Notes: generated by a model not told the origin, from the letters alone. A DNA stretch of 30,108 nucleotides from Rhodobacteraceae bacterium UBA6273 (GCA_002440625.1 DJUV01000193.1:1-30108); one strand, 5' to 3'. Shown: positions 14,725 through 23,337, counted from the stretch's first letter. Made by a program: numbers and translations.

Positions 14725-15639
14725 CTACCGCGACCGGGGCGCGCGCTTGGTCAGGCCAAGCCGCGTCCGCACCTCGGCGGGGGTGATGACCCGCGCGCCC
14801 ATCGTCTCGATCACCGTCACGGCGCGTTCGACAAGCTGGGCGTTGGTCGCCAACTGGCCCTTGCCGAGCCAGAGGTTGTCCTCAAGCCCGATGCGGACGT
14901 TGCCGCCCGCCAGAACGGCGGCGGCGACATAGGCCATCTGGTCGCGGCCGAGGGAGAAGGCGGACCAGTTCCAGTCGGATGGCACGTTGTTGACCATCGC
15001 CATGAAGGTGTTGAGATCATTCGGCGCGCCCCACGGCACGCCCATGCAAAGCTGGACGAGGGCCGGGTTCTTCAGCACGCCTTCCTTCACCAGTTCCCTG
15101 GCGAACCAGAGATGGCCGGTGTCGAAGGCCTCTACTTCCGGCAGCACGCCAAGATCGGTCATCATCCTGCCCATTGCGCGGAGCATGCCGGGCGTGTTGG
15201 TCATCACGTAATCGGCCTCGGCGAAGTTCATCGTGCCGCAGTCGAGCGTGCATATCTCCGGCAGGCAGTCGGCGACATGTTCCATACGCTCGGTCGCGCC
15301 CACCATGTCGGTGCCCTTGACCGGCGGCAGCGGGCTTTCGACGCCACCGAAGACGATGTCGCCGCCCATGCCGGCGGTCAGGTTCAGGACGACGTCGGTG
15401 GCGGAATCGCGAATGCGTTCGGTGACTTCGCGGTAATACTTCAGATCGCGCGAGGGCTTGCCCGTCTCGGGGTCGCGGACGTGGCAATGGACGATGGCCG
15501 CCCCGGCCTTCGCGGCGTCGATGGCGGAATTCGCGATCTCAGCCGGCGAGCGCGGCACATGCGGGCTGCGGTCCTGCGTGCTGCCTGAGCCGGTGACGGC
15601 ACAGGTGATGAAAACCTCGCGATTCATGGTGAGCGGCAT
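14725..15639 (-). CDS. cdhC: Beta-keto acid cleavage enzyme (DUF849/BKACE), probably acting on 3-dehydrocarnitine
   Basis: 304 residues of the BKACE family. The zinc-binding HCHVRDPETG gives H51 and H53, following the start NREVFITCAVTGSG. GLEDNLWLGKG near residue 255 is the conserved C-terminal segment. These enzymes exchange an acyl group with acetyl-CoA. From 3-dehydrocarnitine the products are acetoacetate and betainyl-CoA, and the latter is the substrate for the thioesterase domain encoded two genes downstream. The substrate call rests on linkage to carnitine dehydrogenase; the family as a whole covers many keto acids. The ATG at 15639 has AAGGAGG with a 6-base spacer, whereas the longer frame to 15699 has no such site. 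It is the first gene of the seven-gene operon. Confidence 0.87.
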   Translation of the reverse strand: MPLTMNREVFITCAVTGSGSTQDRSPHVPRSPAEIANSAIDAAKAGAAIVHCHVRDPETGKPSRDLKYYREVTERIRDSATDVVLNLTAGMGGDIVFGGVESPLPPVKGTDMVGATERMEHVADCLPEICTLDCGTMNFAEADYVMTNTPGMLRAMGRMMTDLGVLPEVEAFDTGHLWFARELVKEGVLKNPALVQLCMGVPWGAPNDLNTFMAMVNNVPSDWNWSAFSLGRDQMAYVAAAVLAGGNVRIGLEDNLWLGKGQLATNAQLVERAVTVIETMGARVITPAEVRTRLGLTKRAPRSR

Positions 15640-15937
15640 CCGATTCCTCCTTGGCTTGCGATCCAGTATATCGTCGGTCAAAGGCGCTGATTTACACATT
15701 GCGAAGGGATTTTAGCGAAACTCGAAGGATGCCCGGCCGAGCAGCACCCAGTATTGTCCCGGATCAAGCAACAATCCTGCAATTGGCCTGAACTTTGGCC
15801 TCTCCACTTCGGGCCAGCCAGCTAGCCCGCTGAATTTGCAAGGATTCGCGAAATGAGTAGACTAGAGTTGCAGCATACGAGTCGGCGGCCATGCCGCATG
15901 GGTATTCCCAGTCTCGCGCCGCGGCGCCCGGATTTCC
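15640..15937. promoter_or_regulatory. Divergent control region between the carnitine operon and the glycan genes
   Basis: 298 bases with no gene. For the minus-strand operon, TATACT (15670-15665) stands 25 bases before the cdhC-like start and could be a -10 box; its -35 is weak. For the plus-strand GT2 gene, TTGCAA (15836-15841), 16-base spacer, TAGACT (15858-15863) is a fair promoter. Possible operators are the inverted repeat ATTGT-N13-ACAAT (15753-15775) and two direct copies of TTGGCCT 12 bases apart (15783-15789 and 15795-15801). A 12-bp perfect palindrome GCGCCGCGGCGC (15916-15927) lies 10 bases before the GT2 start. Confidence 0.4.
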
Positions 15938-16936
15938 ATGATGAAGAAGATCACCGTCGTATCGCCCTGCTACAATGAGGAAGACAACGTCGAGACCTGC
16001 TACGAGACGGTCAAGGCGATCTTCGACCGCGACCTGCCGAATTACGAACGCGAACACATCTTCGTCGACAACGCCTCTTCCGACCGCACGGTTGAGATCC
16101 TTCGGGCGATAGCGGCGAAGGACCCTACCGTCAAGGTCGTGGTCAATGCCCGCAACTTCGGGGTCTACAAATCCACCTTCAACGGCCTGCGCCACGCCAC
16201 CGGCGATGCCACGCTTTGCATGTTGCCGGTCGATCTGCAGGACCCGCCGGAGCATATTCCCGAATTCGTGAAGCTTTGGGAAAGCGGCTATGACGTGGTC
16301 GCCGGTGCGCGGTCGACGCGCGAGGAAGGTCTTGTGCTGCGGTCCGCGCGAAAGGCCTTCTACCGCATCGTCAACGGGCTTGGCGAATTTGAACTGCCGC
16401 CCGACGTGGGCGAGTTCCAGCTTGTCGACCGCAAGGTGCTCGATGCGGTTCTCAGCCACAATGACCACTACCCCTATATCCGGGGCATCATCGCTTCGGT
16501 CGGGTTCAGGCGGGTCATCATTCCCTATACCTGGAAGGCCCGCAAGCGCGGCGTCAGCAAGCACAACCTGATGATGCTGATCGACCAGGCGCTGAACGCG
16601 ATCTTCGCCTTCACCAAGGCGCCGATGCGGTTCTGCACCTTCGTCGGCGTCGGCATCGCGGTGCTGTCGATCCTGTTTTCGCTCGCGTCGGTGGTGCTTT
16701 GGCTTCTGGGCATCGGCATCGCCCCGCGCGGCACCACGACGATCATCGTGGCGCTGTTCTTCCTTTCCGGTGTGCAGCTTCTCTTCATCGGCATGCTCGG
16801 CGAATACATCACCGCGATCCATAACCAGGTGCGCGGCGGGCCGAGCGTGATCGAGAAGGAGCGGATCAACATCGACGAGGTGGCGACGGTCGGCGGACCG
16901 GGCAGCGTCACCAAGCTGACGCCGCGCAAAGCATGA
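15938..16936 (+). CDS. GT2 glycosyltransferase, GtrB/dolichol-phosphate-sugar synthase type
   Basis: 332 residues. A cytoplasmic GT-A domain has VVSPCYNEEDNV (7-18), FVDNASSDRT (42-51) with D44, and VDLQDPPEH (98-106) with the DxQDP metal site. Two transmembrane helices follow at about 230-262 and 268-292. This is the layout of GtrB-like enzymes that load a sugar onto undecaprenyl phosphate at the inner membrane. The product would serve the GT-C protein encoded immediately downstream, whose start overlaps by four bases (ATGA). A GtrA-type flippase is encoded 7 kb away on the other strand. No clear Shine-Dalgarno precedes the ATG; a 12-bp palindrome occupies that place. Confidence 0.9.
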   Translation: MMKKITVVSPCYNEEDNVETCYETVKAIFDRDLPNYEREHIFVDNASSDRTVEILRAIAAKDPTVKVVVNARNFGVYKSTFNGLRHATGDATLCMLPVDLQDPPEHIPEFVKLWESGYDVVAGARSTREEGLVLRSARKAFYRIVNGLGEFELPPDVGEFQLVDRKVLDAVLSHNDHYPYIRGIIASVGFRRVIIPYTWKARKRGVSKHNLMMLIDQALNAIFAFTKAPMRFCTFVGVGIAVLSILFSLASVVLWLLGIGIAPRGTTTIIVALFFLSGVQLLFIGMLGEYITAIHNQVRGGPSVIEKERINIDEVATVGGPGSVTKLTPRKA

Positions 16937-19017
16937 ATTCACTGCCTTCGTCGCTGCTGCGCATGTCCGCCGGCCTCGCGATGATCTCCGCGCTGGCGCT
17001 TGTGGCTGGATCCGCGTTGGTGCCGCGGGTGGCACCCGACCGTTTTGCCGCGTCCGGCCTGCAACCGATTCATCTCTGGGCGCTGAGCGTTCTGGCGGTG
17101 GCGCTTTACGTCTTCGGCTATTCGGTCAGGCGCGGCGCCCCGGTTTTCGGATGCCTTGCCGCGATGCTGATCCTTGGTGGCGGCGCGCAGCTATACCTGA
17201 CCGATCCGCTCTGGTTCCCGAGCCTGAGGCTGAGGCCCACAGGCGGCGCCGGATGGCTGATGGCCGCGGTGCTGGCGGCCGAGGCGGTGGTGGCGGTGGT
17301 GGCGGCGGTCCGGCTGGGACCGCGGCGGATGTCGTCGGCGGCAGGGTCGCGGCTCGGGCTTGGCAATGTCGCGATCTTTCTCGCGCTGACGACGGCCTTT
17401 GCGGTGCCGATCCTCGGCTATGTCGGGCATGGCACGCTCATGTCCTATCTTTTGCATGTCGTGGTCGGCGGCGCGCTTCTGGCCATGCACCTGATGATGC
17501 TGTTCGCGCTGACCCAGGTGCGCCTGCCGATGACCGGGATGACGCGGATCACGCCGATCGTTCCGGCGGTTGTGGCCGTCATCGCCGCGGCGCTCCTGTC
17601 CTGGACGGCGTTCGAGCGGATGCCGCATGTCCAGGACGAGATCGCCTATCTCTTTCAGGCGCGGACCTTCGCGAGCGGCGCCCTGACGCTGCCGGCCCCG
17701 CCCGAGGCGGCGCAGCCGGGGCTTGAATACTACCTCTTCGACGTCAGGGACGGGCGCTGGTTCCCAGTGACGCTGCCGGGCTGGCCGGCCGTACTGGCGC
17801 TTGGCATCCTTGTCGGGGTGCCCTGGCTTTTGAACCCGCTTCTGGCGGGGATTTCGGTGCTTCTCGCCTATGACATCACCCGGCGGCGGGCGGGGACGGA
17901 TGCGGGCGATCTGGTGGCGCTGATGATGGGCACCTCGCCCTGGGTCATCACGGCGGCGGCTTCGCTGATGCCGCATACCTTGACGCTGACGCTGATCCTT
18001 TTTGCGTGGTGGCTGATCCTGAGGGCCGAAGATACCGGGAAGCGGCAGAGCCGGGCGATGATCCTTGCCGGGCTGTCGATGGGGCTGATCTTCACCGCGC
18101 GGCCGATGGATGGGCTGGTGATGGGCCTGCTCACCGGCCTCTGGATCGTCACCGGGCGGCAGAAGCCCTGGCTCAGGGCCGCCGAATATTCGGCCGGCTG
18201 CATCGCTGTCGGGCTGCTCCTTTTGGCCTATAACGCCCATTTCACCGGCAACCCGTTCCTGATGCCCCTGACCGGCTATCTCAACCGGCTCTGGGGTCCG
18301 GGCGCCAACGCCTATGGCTTTGGCCCCGATATCGGCCCGCCGGGTGGGTGGAGCGGCCTTGACCTCTGGGTCGGGCATGGGCCGCTTGAGGCGCTTTTCA
18401 ACACCTTCAACTCGGTCGTCAGCCTGCAATTCGAGATGCTGGGCTGGCCGATCGGATCGCTGGCGCTGATCCTGGCCTATCTGATCTGGCAGAAAAAGCT
18501 TGGCTTTGACCTCGCCATGGTGATCGTCGCGGGCGTGGTCATCGTGGTGATGGCGCTCTACTGGTATGCCGATACCTATTACCTCGGGCCGCGCTACTGG
18601 TACGTCGCCGCCTTTCCGTTCTTCTACCTGTCCGCCCGCGGCTGCGAGGCGCTGCGCGCCCGGCTGACGCGGCGCGACGGATCGGAGATCGTCCGTCTCG
18701 ACGCGGCGCTGGTGGTCTGTTGCATCTTCGGGCTTCTGGTCTTCACGCCCTGGCGCGGCGTCGCAAAGTTCTACGACTACGGCGGGTTCTACAGCCTCTT
18801 TCGCGACGAAGCGGCGCGGGGCACCTTCGGCAACGACATCGTGCTTTTCACCGAGGTCGGCGACCGTGGCAGCGCGCTGGTGCTGAACGACCTCAGCCTC
18901 GGCGGTGATGGGCCGGTCTTCATCAAGGATACCGGGACCATTGACCTGAAGGCGCTGGAAGAGGCCTTCCCCGGCCGGCGCATCCAGCTCTACACGCCGG
19001 ACTGGGCGCCGCGTTGA
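16933..19017 (+). CDS. Polytopic GT-C type glycosyltransferase (PMT/ArnT-like)
   Basis: 694 residues with about a dozen hydrophobic segments and a soluble C-terminal part of about 85 residues. A long N-terminal membrane block of about 220 residues precedes the first GT-C loop, which carries the acidic pair in HVQDEIAYLFQ (D236, E237) expected to bind the lipid-phosphate sugar donor. ITAAASLMPHTLTL and GLIFTARPMDGLV follow, as in PMT/ArnT-like proteins. It would transfer the sugar made by the upstream GtrB-like enzyme to a periplasmic acceptor. Acceptor and sugar are unknown. The TGA stop overlaps a TTG (TTGA) that opens the broken reading frame described next. Confidence 0.8.
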   Translation: MNSLPSSLLRMSAGLAMISALALVAGSALVPRVAPDRFAASGLQPIHLWALSVLAVALYVFGYSVRRGAPVFGCLAAMLILGGGAQLYLTDPLWFPSLRLRPTGGAGWLMAAVLAAEAVVAVVAAVRLGPRRMSSAAGSRLGLGNVAIFLALTTAFAVPILGYVGHGTLMSYLLHVVVGGALLAMHLMMLFALTQVRLPMTGMTRITPIVPAVVAVIAAALLSWTAFERMPHVQDEIAYLFQARTFASGALTLPAPPEAAQPGLEYYLFDVRDGRWFPVTLPGWPAVLALGILVGVPWLLNPLLAGISVLLAYDITRRRAGTDAGDLVALMMGTSPWVITAAASLMPHTLTLTLILFAWWLILRAEDTGKRQSRAMILAGLSMGLIFTARPMDGLVMGLLTGLWIVTGRQKPWLRAAEYSAGCIAVGLLLLAYNAHFTGNPFLMPLTGYLNRLWGPGANAYGFGPDIGPPGGWSGLDLWVGHGPLEALFNTFNSVVSLQFEMLGWPIGSLALILAYLIWQKKLGFDLAMVIVAGVVIVVMALYWYADTYYLGPRYWYVAAFPFFYLSARGCEALRARLTRRDGSEIVRLDAALVVCCIFGLLVFTPWRGVAKFYDYGGFYSLFRDEAARGTFGNDIVLFTEVGDRGSALVLNDLSLGGDGPVFIKDTGTIDLKALEEAFPGRRIQLYTPDWAPR

Positions 19018-19904
19018 TCGGCGGCTGGAATGTTGCAAGCCCGGCGGCGGTGCGCGGCCCCGAAGGCTATGTGCCGATCAGACGGGCAGACGGGCAGACT
19101 GACACATCGACCGGCAAAAGGTCGATCATGTCAATCATCGGACCTTCGCGGAGGCGCCGCGCTGCGCGATCTGCGATGAACCGGTCAAGGTTGGTCTTTT
19201 CCGGCCGGCGGCGCCGGTTGTTTTGGCCAACGGCGACCTTCTCCTGAAAGACCCCTACGCGCCTTTCGCCCGCATTCCGGCCTGTGGTGAGCGGCGCCGG
19301 GCCGACGCAAGGGCCTTCCATCCTTCAATCGGACCTGACGCCAATGGCGACATCTCGGCCCCGGCAGACATGCGCGAGCCGGGCCGACCACCGGTCAGGA
19401 ACCGCCCGAAGGACTGTCCCGACGATACCACCGTGCATATGACGGCGGATGGCCGGATGATCGAGAAGTTCAACATGACCGGCATTCCCCTTTCCGATGG
19501 CTATCGCCAGCTGCTGATCGGGATGGCAAGCTCTCGGTCTTCGACAATGACATGGGTCGCCTCGCCTCGCCTCTCCGTCCGCGCCCGGCGACCGAAACCG
19601 CGCGCCGGTCCATGATTTCGACGGCGACACGGCTCCGTCGCCTTACAACGCGATCCTTGCGAAGATTGATCTCGGGACCGCAACGGAGGGACTGCAACAG
19701 ACGCTGCCGAACGGGTGCCTGATGGCGGAAGAGACGGACCTCTGCCGCCTCGTCTTCATCGGCCGGGACGGCAATCTCGCGGCGGATTGCATCAACCGTA
19801 GCGAGGGCGGCACCAGCTTTATCCTCAGCTGGAGCCGCTACGCGCCGAAGGGGCTGGGCGATCAGGTGGCGGCTGCCTCGCGCGATCTTCGCTGCGAAGC
19901 CTGA
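19014..19904 (+). pseudogene. Broken gene of unknown function with three frameshifts
   Basis: Protein-like sequence continues across three frames with one shift direction. Frame A from TTG at 19014 reads WNVASPAAVRGPEGYVPIRR. Frame B (about 19117-19520) reads NHRTFAEAPRCAICDEPVKV. Frame C (about 19520-19595) reads GKLSVFDNDMGRLASPLRP. Frame D (about 19596-19904) reads GCLMAEETDLCRLVFIGRDG and ends RDLRCEA. One added base in each of three short runs (AAAA 19116-19119, GGG 19520-19522, AAA 19595-19597) restores a single frame of about 297 codons. The product would carry about nine cysteines, no signal peptide and no domain I recognise. It could be a true pseudogene or reflect homopolymer undercalls. 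The start at the stop of the GT-C gene suggests it was coupled to it, or once part of it. Confidence 0.6.
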
Positions 19905-19922
19905 TGGCGGCGGGCGGCAGGA

Positions 19923-21239
19923 TCAGCCGCCGCAGTTCCAGTCCTTCACCGTGAAGTAGGACGGATCGATGATCTCGGCATCGTGGAGCCAGGTCACGCG
20001 ACTGTCGTCGTAGCGGTTGATGTATTCCCAGACGATCTTGCCGGCAGGGGTCACCTCGAAGGCGCGGCCCGACTGCGCCTCGGTGATGAGGATGTTGCCG
20101 TCGGGCTGCATCTGGTGGGTGCTGCGCTCGGGCGAATACATCGGCTGGTCCTGGCGGCCGCCGTAGAGCGTCACGACCTTGTCGGTGGCGGGGTCGATCT
20201 TCAGGATCCGGCTGCCGCCGCCGCGCGTACCGTCGAGGGTTTCGTCGCTGTGGTTGTCGAAAAGCGTGATGGTGCCGTCTGCCTGCCAGTCGGGGTCGTG
20301 CTGGCGGATGAAGGGGCCGGTCAGGTACCACTTTACCCGCTTCACCTCGCTGTCGGTGACGAGGATGGCGTTGAAGTTGCGCAAGGACAGGAGAAGATCG
20401 CCGGCCTCGAACATCGGGAAGGCAGCGGCCTTGCTGGCGGGCAGTTCCTCGACATCGTTCAGGTGAAACTCGCCGTTGATGCGGGTGCTGAACTGGCCGG
20501 TGGCGGTGATGCGGCCCTGAAGATCGTTCTCGACCATAAGCTCGGTCAGGGGTTTTTGCAGGGTCAGCTTGCCGTCGGGCGCAAACTTGTAGACCAGATC
20601 CTCCCAATAGTCGGCGCTGTAGGGCCACTTGGCCTTATCCCGCTGCCGGGTAACTCGCTTGCCGCCGGCGATCACCACGCCACCGTCGTCCAGCCAGTTC
20701 GGGGAATGGTGGCCGAGAACCCCCGGCGTGGTCCAGACCGGCTTGCCGCAACGGTCGAGCCGGGCAACGCCACCGCTTTCGAAGCTGAAGATGATGTCGC
20801 CTTCGGGGGTGATGATGGTGCCGTGGGTGATGGCGTTCCAATCGGTCGCGGGTGGCAGGCGGAAGAAGCTCGCATCAGGGAAAAGCGCCCTGGCGCTCAG
20901 CGTCCATTCGTTCAGGACAGCGCCGTCGCGCCGCAAAAGGCGGACCTTGTTGTTGCCGTCATAGAAGCCGGAGAGGAGGATCAGGTCGTCCTGCCCGGCC
21001 GCCGGATCGTTCACCGTCACGCCCTGGCCGGGATACTTGGCGGGGCGGAGGAAGTGGATCGGTTCGGTGCCGCGCAGGTTCGGCAGTTCCTCATAAAGCG
21101 TCTTGGCCTGATCGAGCGTGCCCCAGACGAGATCGTAGGCCGCATTCTGGCGCACCGCCGAATAAAGGCCTGCGGTGAACGTGCCGCCGAGGACGAGCGC
21201 GCCTCCGGCGACCAATGAGACCAGTTTTGCCTTTTCCAT
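19923..21239 (-). CDS. Arylsulfotransferase (ASST)-family beta-propeller, membrane anchored
   Basis: 438 residues. An N-terminal hydrophobic segment (about 5-27) acts as signal anchor, so the rest is periplasmic. The body shows repeated propeller blades and the histidine-bearing motifs of the ASST family: ITHGTIITPEGDIIFSF (H139), GHHSPNWLDDGG (H177/H178), FHLNDVEELP (H259), RQHDPDWQADGTITLFDNH (H314) and STHQMQPDGNILITEA (H375). Bacterial ASST proteins transfer sulfate between phenolic esters through a sulfo-histidine; whether this member is a sulfotransferase cannot be told without aligning the active site. It is the last gene of the minus-strand glycan operon, 13 bases after the membrane protein, so a role in modifying surface glycan or lipid is a reasonable guess. 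Confidence 0.8.
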   Translation of the reverse strand: MEKAKLVSLVAGGALVLGGTFTAGLYSAVRQNAAYDLVWGTLDQAKTLYEELPNLRGTEPIHFLRPAKYPGQGVTVNDPAAGQDDLILLSGFYDGNNKVRLLRRDGAVLNEWTLSARALFPDASFFRLPPATDWNAITHGTIITPEGDIIFSFESGGVARLDRCGKPVWTTPGVLGHHSPNWLDDGGVVIAGGKRVTRQRDKAKWPYSADYWEDLVYKFAPDGKLTLQKPLTELMVENDLQGRITATGQFSTRINGEFHLNDVEELPASKAAAFPMFEAGDLLLSLRNFNAILVTDSEVKRVKWYLTGPFIRQHDPDWQADGTITLFDNHSDETLDGTRGGGSRILKIDPATDKVVTLYGGRQDQPMYSPERSTHQMQPDGNILITEAQSGRAFEVTPAGKIVWEYINRYDDSRVTWLHDAEIIDPSYFTVKDWNCGG

Positions 21240-21252
21240 CTGCCCTGCCCTA

Positions 21253-23337
21253 TTAGCCGTTCATGCCCAGGATACGCTTTATCGGCGGTGCGAGATCGAA
21301 TACGCGCCGTCCGTCAAGCGTCTTGACGCCACGCCCGTAGATCACGGTGCGCGGCGTGTTGTAGATCGCGGCGCCGGTATCGACGGGCAGCTTCGTTTCG
21401 GCATGTTGCCGGTAGAGTGTCCGGTCGCGGATGAAGAGGCCGTAGCCGTCGAACTTTTGCGCCGGTGCGCCGTCCTCCGCCGTTGCCATGTCGAGCGGCT
21501 TGACGACGTAGTTGACGACCTGCCCCTCGGGGCGCGGAAACTGCGAATAGTACCACCAGACGAGGGGGGCGCCGTAGTAGCGCTTCCTGGGGTCCTCCTC
21601 GCCATAGGTCATCGGGAAGAGTTCGCCCAGGAGGACATGGGCCACGCCCAGCCCCTTCTGCGAGAAGCCTGGCCAGCGGTCGCCATCGCCCCTTTCGGCC
21701 ACGTCGAAGAGCGGGCCCTCGGTCAGGATCTGCTGGCCGATGGTCCGCTCGAAATTGTGGATCTTCATCTCCGGCCATGAGGCCCAGACGGAGACCGCGA
21801 GAAGCGCCGCGGCGAGGCCGCGCAGCGGCTTTGCCAGTCGCGCGTCCTGCATCAGGGGCGAGCGCCACAGGACGATGATCGGCGGTATCATCGCAGGGAT
21901 GAAGTGGTGCAGGAGAACGCGGTATGCCTGGAGGTAGAAGAAGAAGAAATAGGCGAGCGTCAGGAGCGTCAGCGCGCGCGAGATCCTGTCCTGCGACCGC
22001 CAGGTCAGAAGGGAAAGCGCGGGCATGATTCCCACCGGAACCGCCAAGAAGCCGAAACGGCTCCAGTCCTCGAAGGTGATGAACCTCAGTCGGGTGACGA
22101 TATTGTCGGCGCCGAATTCATTGCCGGGAAACGGCAGGCCGAGCAGCCCGATCAGTTTCGGCAGGATCACCGAGATGACGCCGACGATCACCACGACGCC
22201 GGCCGCCCAGAACAGCCGTTGCCACGGCATCGGCCGCCAGGCGAGGAACACGGCCGCCGGCCACATCAGAAGCCAGAGGCCGCCGGTCGGGATCACCAGA
22301 TAGCACATCACCCCGGTGGCGATGAGAAGCCAGGGACGAAGCTCGATGAAGAAAAGCACGTAGCCGAGGAACACCACAAGCGCCAGCGTCTCGCGCGCGG
22401 CGGGCATCGGGCTGTCGCCGAAATAGACGTGGTAGCCGCCGGAATAGACCGTGGCGAGGACGTAAAGGAGGAGCGCGCCGACGATCAGGGCTTCGTCGAG
22501 GGGGCGCAGCTCCGGCAGATGTTCCCGCCCGGTACGGATCAGTTGCGCTAGGACCGGATAGAGAAGGCCGAGATACATCAAAAGGGGGGCGCGGACGGAA
22601 AATTCCCATTCGCCGAAAAGCCGCACGAACCAGCTTTCGGGAAAGACGAAAAGCACCATCGTCAGGCCCGGAGCGTTCTGGATCGGCCCCGCCTCGGGCC
22701 GCCAGAAGGGCCAGAGGTCGTTGATGTAGAGCCGTGCGAATTGCAGGGAACCGGAGCCGTCGCCAGTGAAGTTTTCCCAATAGAATTTCGGCGCGAAGAG
22801 GATGAGGGTCAGCAGGAACAGCCCCGCCCCGATCCAGAGATCGCGTCCCGAAGTCTCAAGCCTTAGGCGGATGCCGCCGCCCTGCGACAAGCGCAAGCCA
22901 GCGACGAGGAGGCAGAGGACCGCAAGCGCCAGAACGAAGGACAGGTAGGCGGTGCCCTTCAGGCTGCTTCCGGTCAGAAGCTGCAAGCTGGTTGTCGCAA
23001 TGATATGGGTCAGGATCGTGACCCCAAGCGCCGAGACGAGCCAGGCCGCGGCGTGTTTCTCGCGCCCGAAGACAGCCGAAAGGACAAGCCCCGGCGTCAG
23101 GAAAAGGAAAGATGCGGCCAGCGTCACCAGCGGCGTGACGACGTAAAGCGACAGCGCATGGCCGGGCAGGAAATAGGGATTGGCCGTTTGCCCAAGGTCC
23201 CATTGCATCAGGGTGTCGCGGAGCGTGCCGAGACCGCTCCAGACGGTCAGCCCGGCGATGAGGATCGCCAGGGCGGTAAGGGCCATCACCCGCGGCGCGG
23301 CGGCGCCCTCGGCCCCGGTCATTCGGTCAGTCTGCAT
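21253..23337 (-). CDS. Large polytopic membrane protein, possible GT-C glycosyltransferase
   Basis: 694 residues, with around twelve hydrophobic segments over the first 540 and a soluble C-terminal domain of about 150 residues. The loop YWENFTGDGSGSLQFARLY (186-204) holds an acidic residue (D193) placed as in GT-C enzymes, and VYSGGYHVYFGDSPMPAARETL is a second long extracytoplasmic loop. I do not recognise a named family. Next to GtrA and sugar-nucleotide genes, a lipid-linked-sugar-dependent transferase is the best guess. The ATG at 23337 has AAAGGA seven bases upstream and overlaps the gtrA-like stop by 11 bases. Its length equals that of the other large membrane protein at 16933, but I see no convincing sequence similarity between them. 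Confidence 0.7.
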   Translation of the reverse strand: MQTDRMTGAEGAAAPRVMALTALAILIAGLTVWSGLGTLRDTLMQWDLGQTANPYFLPGHALSLYVVTPLVTLAASFLFLTPGLVLSAVFGREKHAAAWLVSALGVTILTHIIATTSLQLLTGSSLKGTAYLSFVLALAVLCLLVAGLRLSQGGGIRLRLETSGRDLWIGAGLFLLTLILFAPKFYWENFTGDGSGSLQFARLYINDLWPFWRPEAGPIQNAPGLTMVLFVFPESWFVRLFGEWEFSVRAPLLMYLGLLYPVLAQLIRTGREHLPELRPLDEALIVGALLLYVLATVYSGGYHVYFGDSPMPAARETLALVVFLGYVLFFIELRPWLLIATGVMCYLVIPTGGLWLLMWPAAVFLAWRPMPWQRLFWAAGVVVIVGVISVILPKLIGLLGLPFPGNEFGADNIVTRLRFITFEDWSRFGFLAVPVGIMPALSLLTWRSQDRISRALTLLTLAYFFFFYLQAYRVLLHHFIPAMIPPIIVLWRSPLMQDARLAKPLRGLAAALLAVSVWASWPEMKIHNFERTIGQQILTEGPLFDVAERGDGDRWPGFSQKGLGVAHVLLGELFPMTYGEEDPRKRYYGAPLVWWYYSQFPRPEGQVVNYVVKPLDMATAEDGAPAQKFDGYGLFIRDRTLYRQHAETKLPVDTGAAIYNTPRTVIYGRGVKTLDGRRVFDLAPPIKRILGMNG

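Noticed and set aside
17191..19038. 615-codon open frame antisense to the GT-C gene
   Set aside because: Its translation is dominated by Arg, Pro, His, Gln and Asp with no hydrophobic core, the pattern expected opposite a GC-rich membrane-protein gene. The plus strand encodes a coherent polytopic protein.
19081..19104. Tandem 8-bp repeat GACGGGCA (two copies plus a degenerate third) as the cause of the first frameshift in the broken gene
   Set aside because: Removing one copy brings a TGA into frame at once, so a one-base loss in the AAAA run at 19116-19119 explains the join better.
19983..21218. 411-codon plus-strand open frame opposite the arylsulfotransferase-family gene
   Set aside because: Low-complexity Val/Gly/Asp-rich translation with no motifs; the minus strand carries signal anchor and ASST-type motifs.
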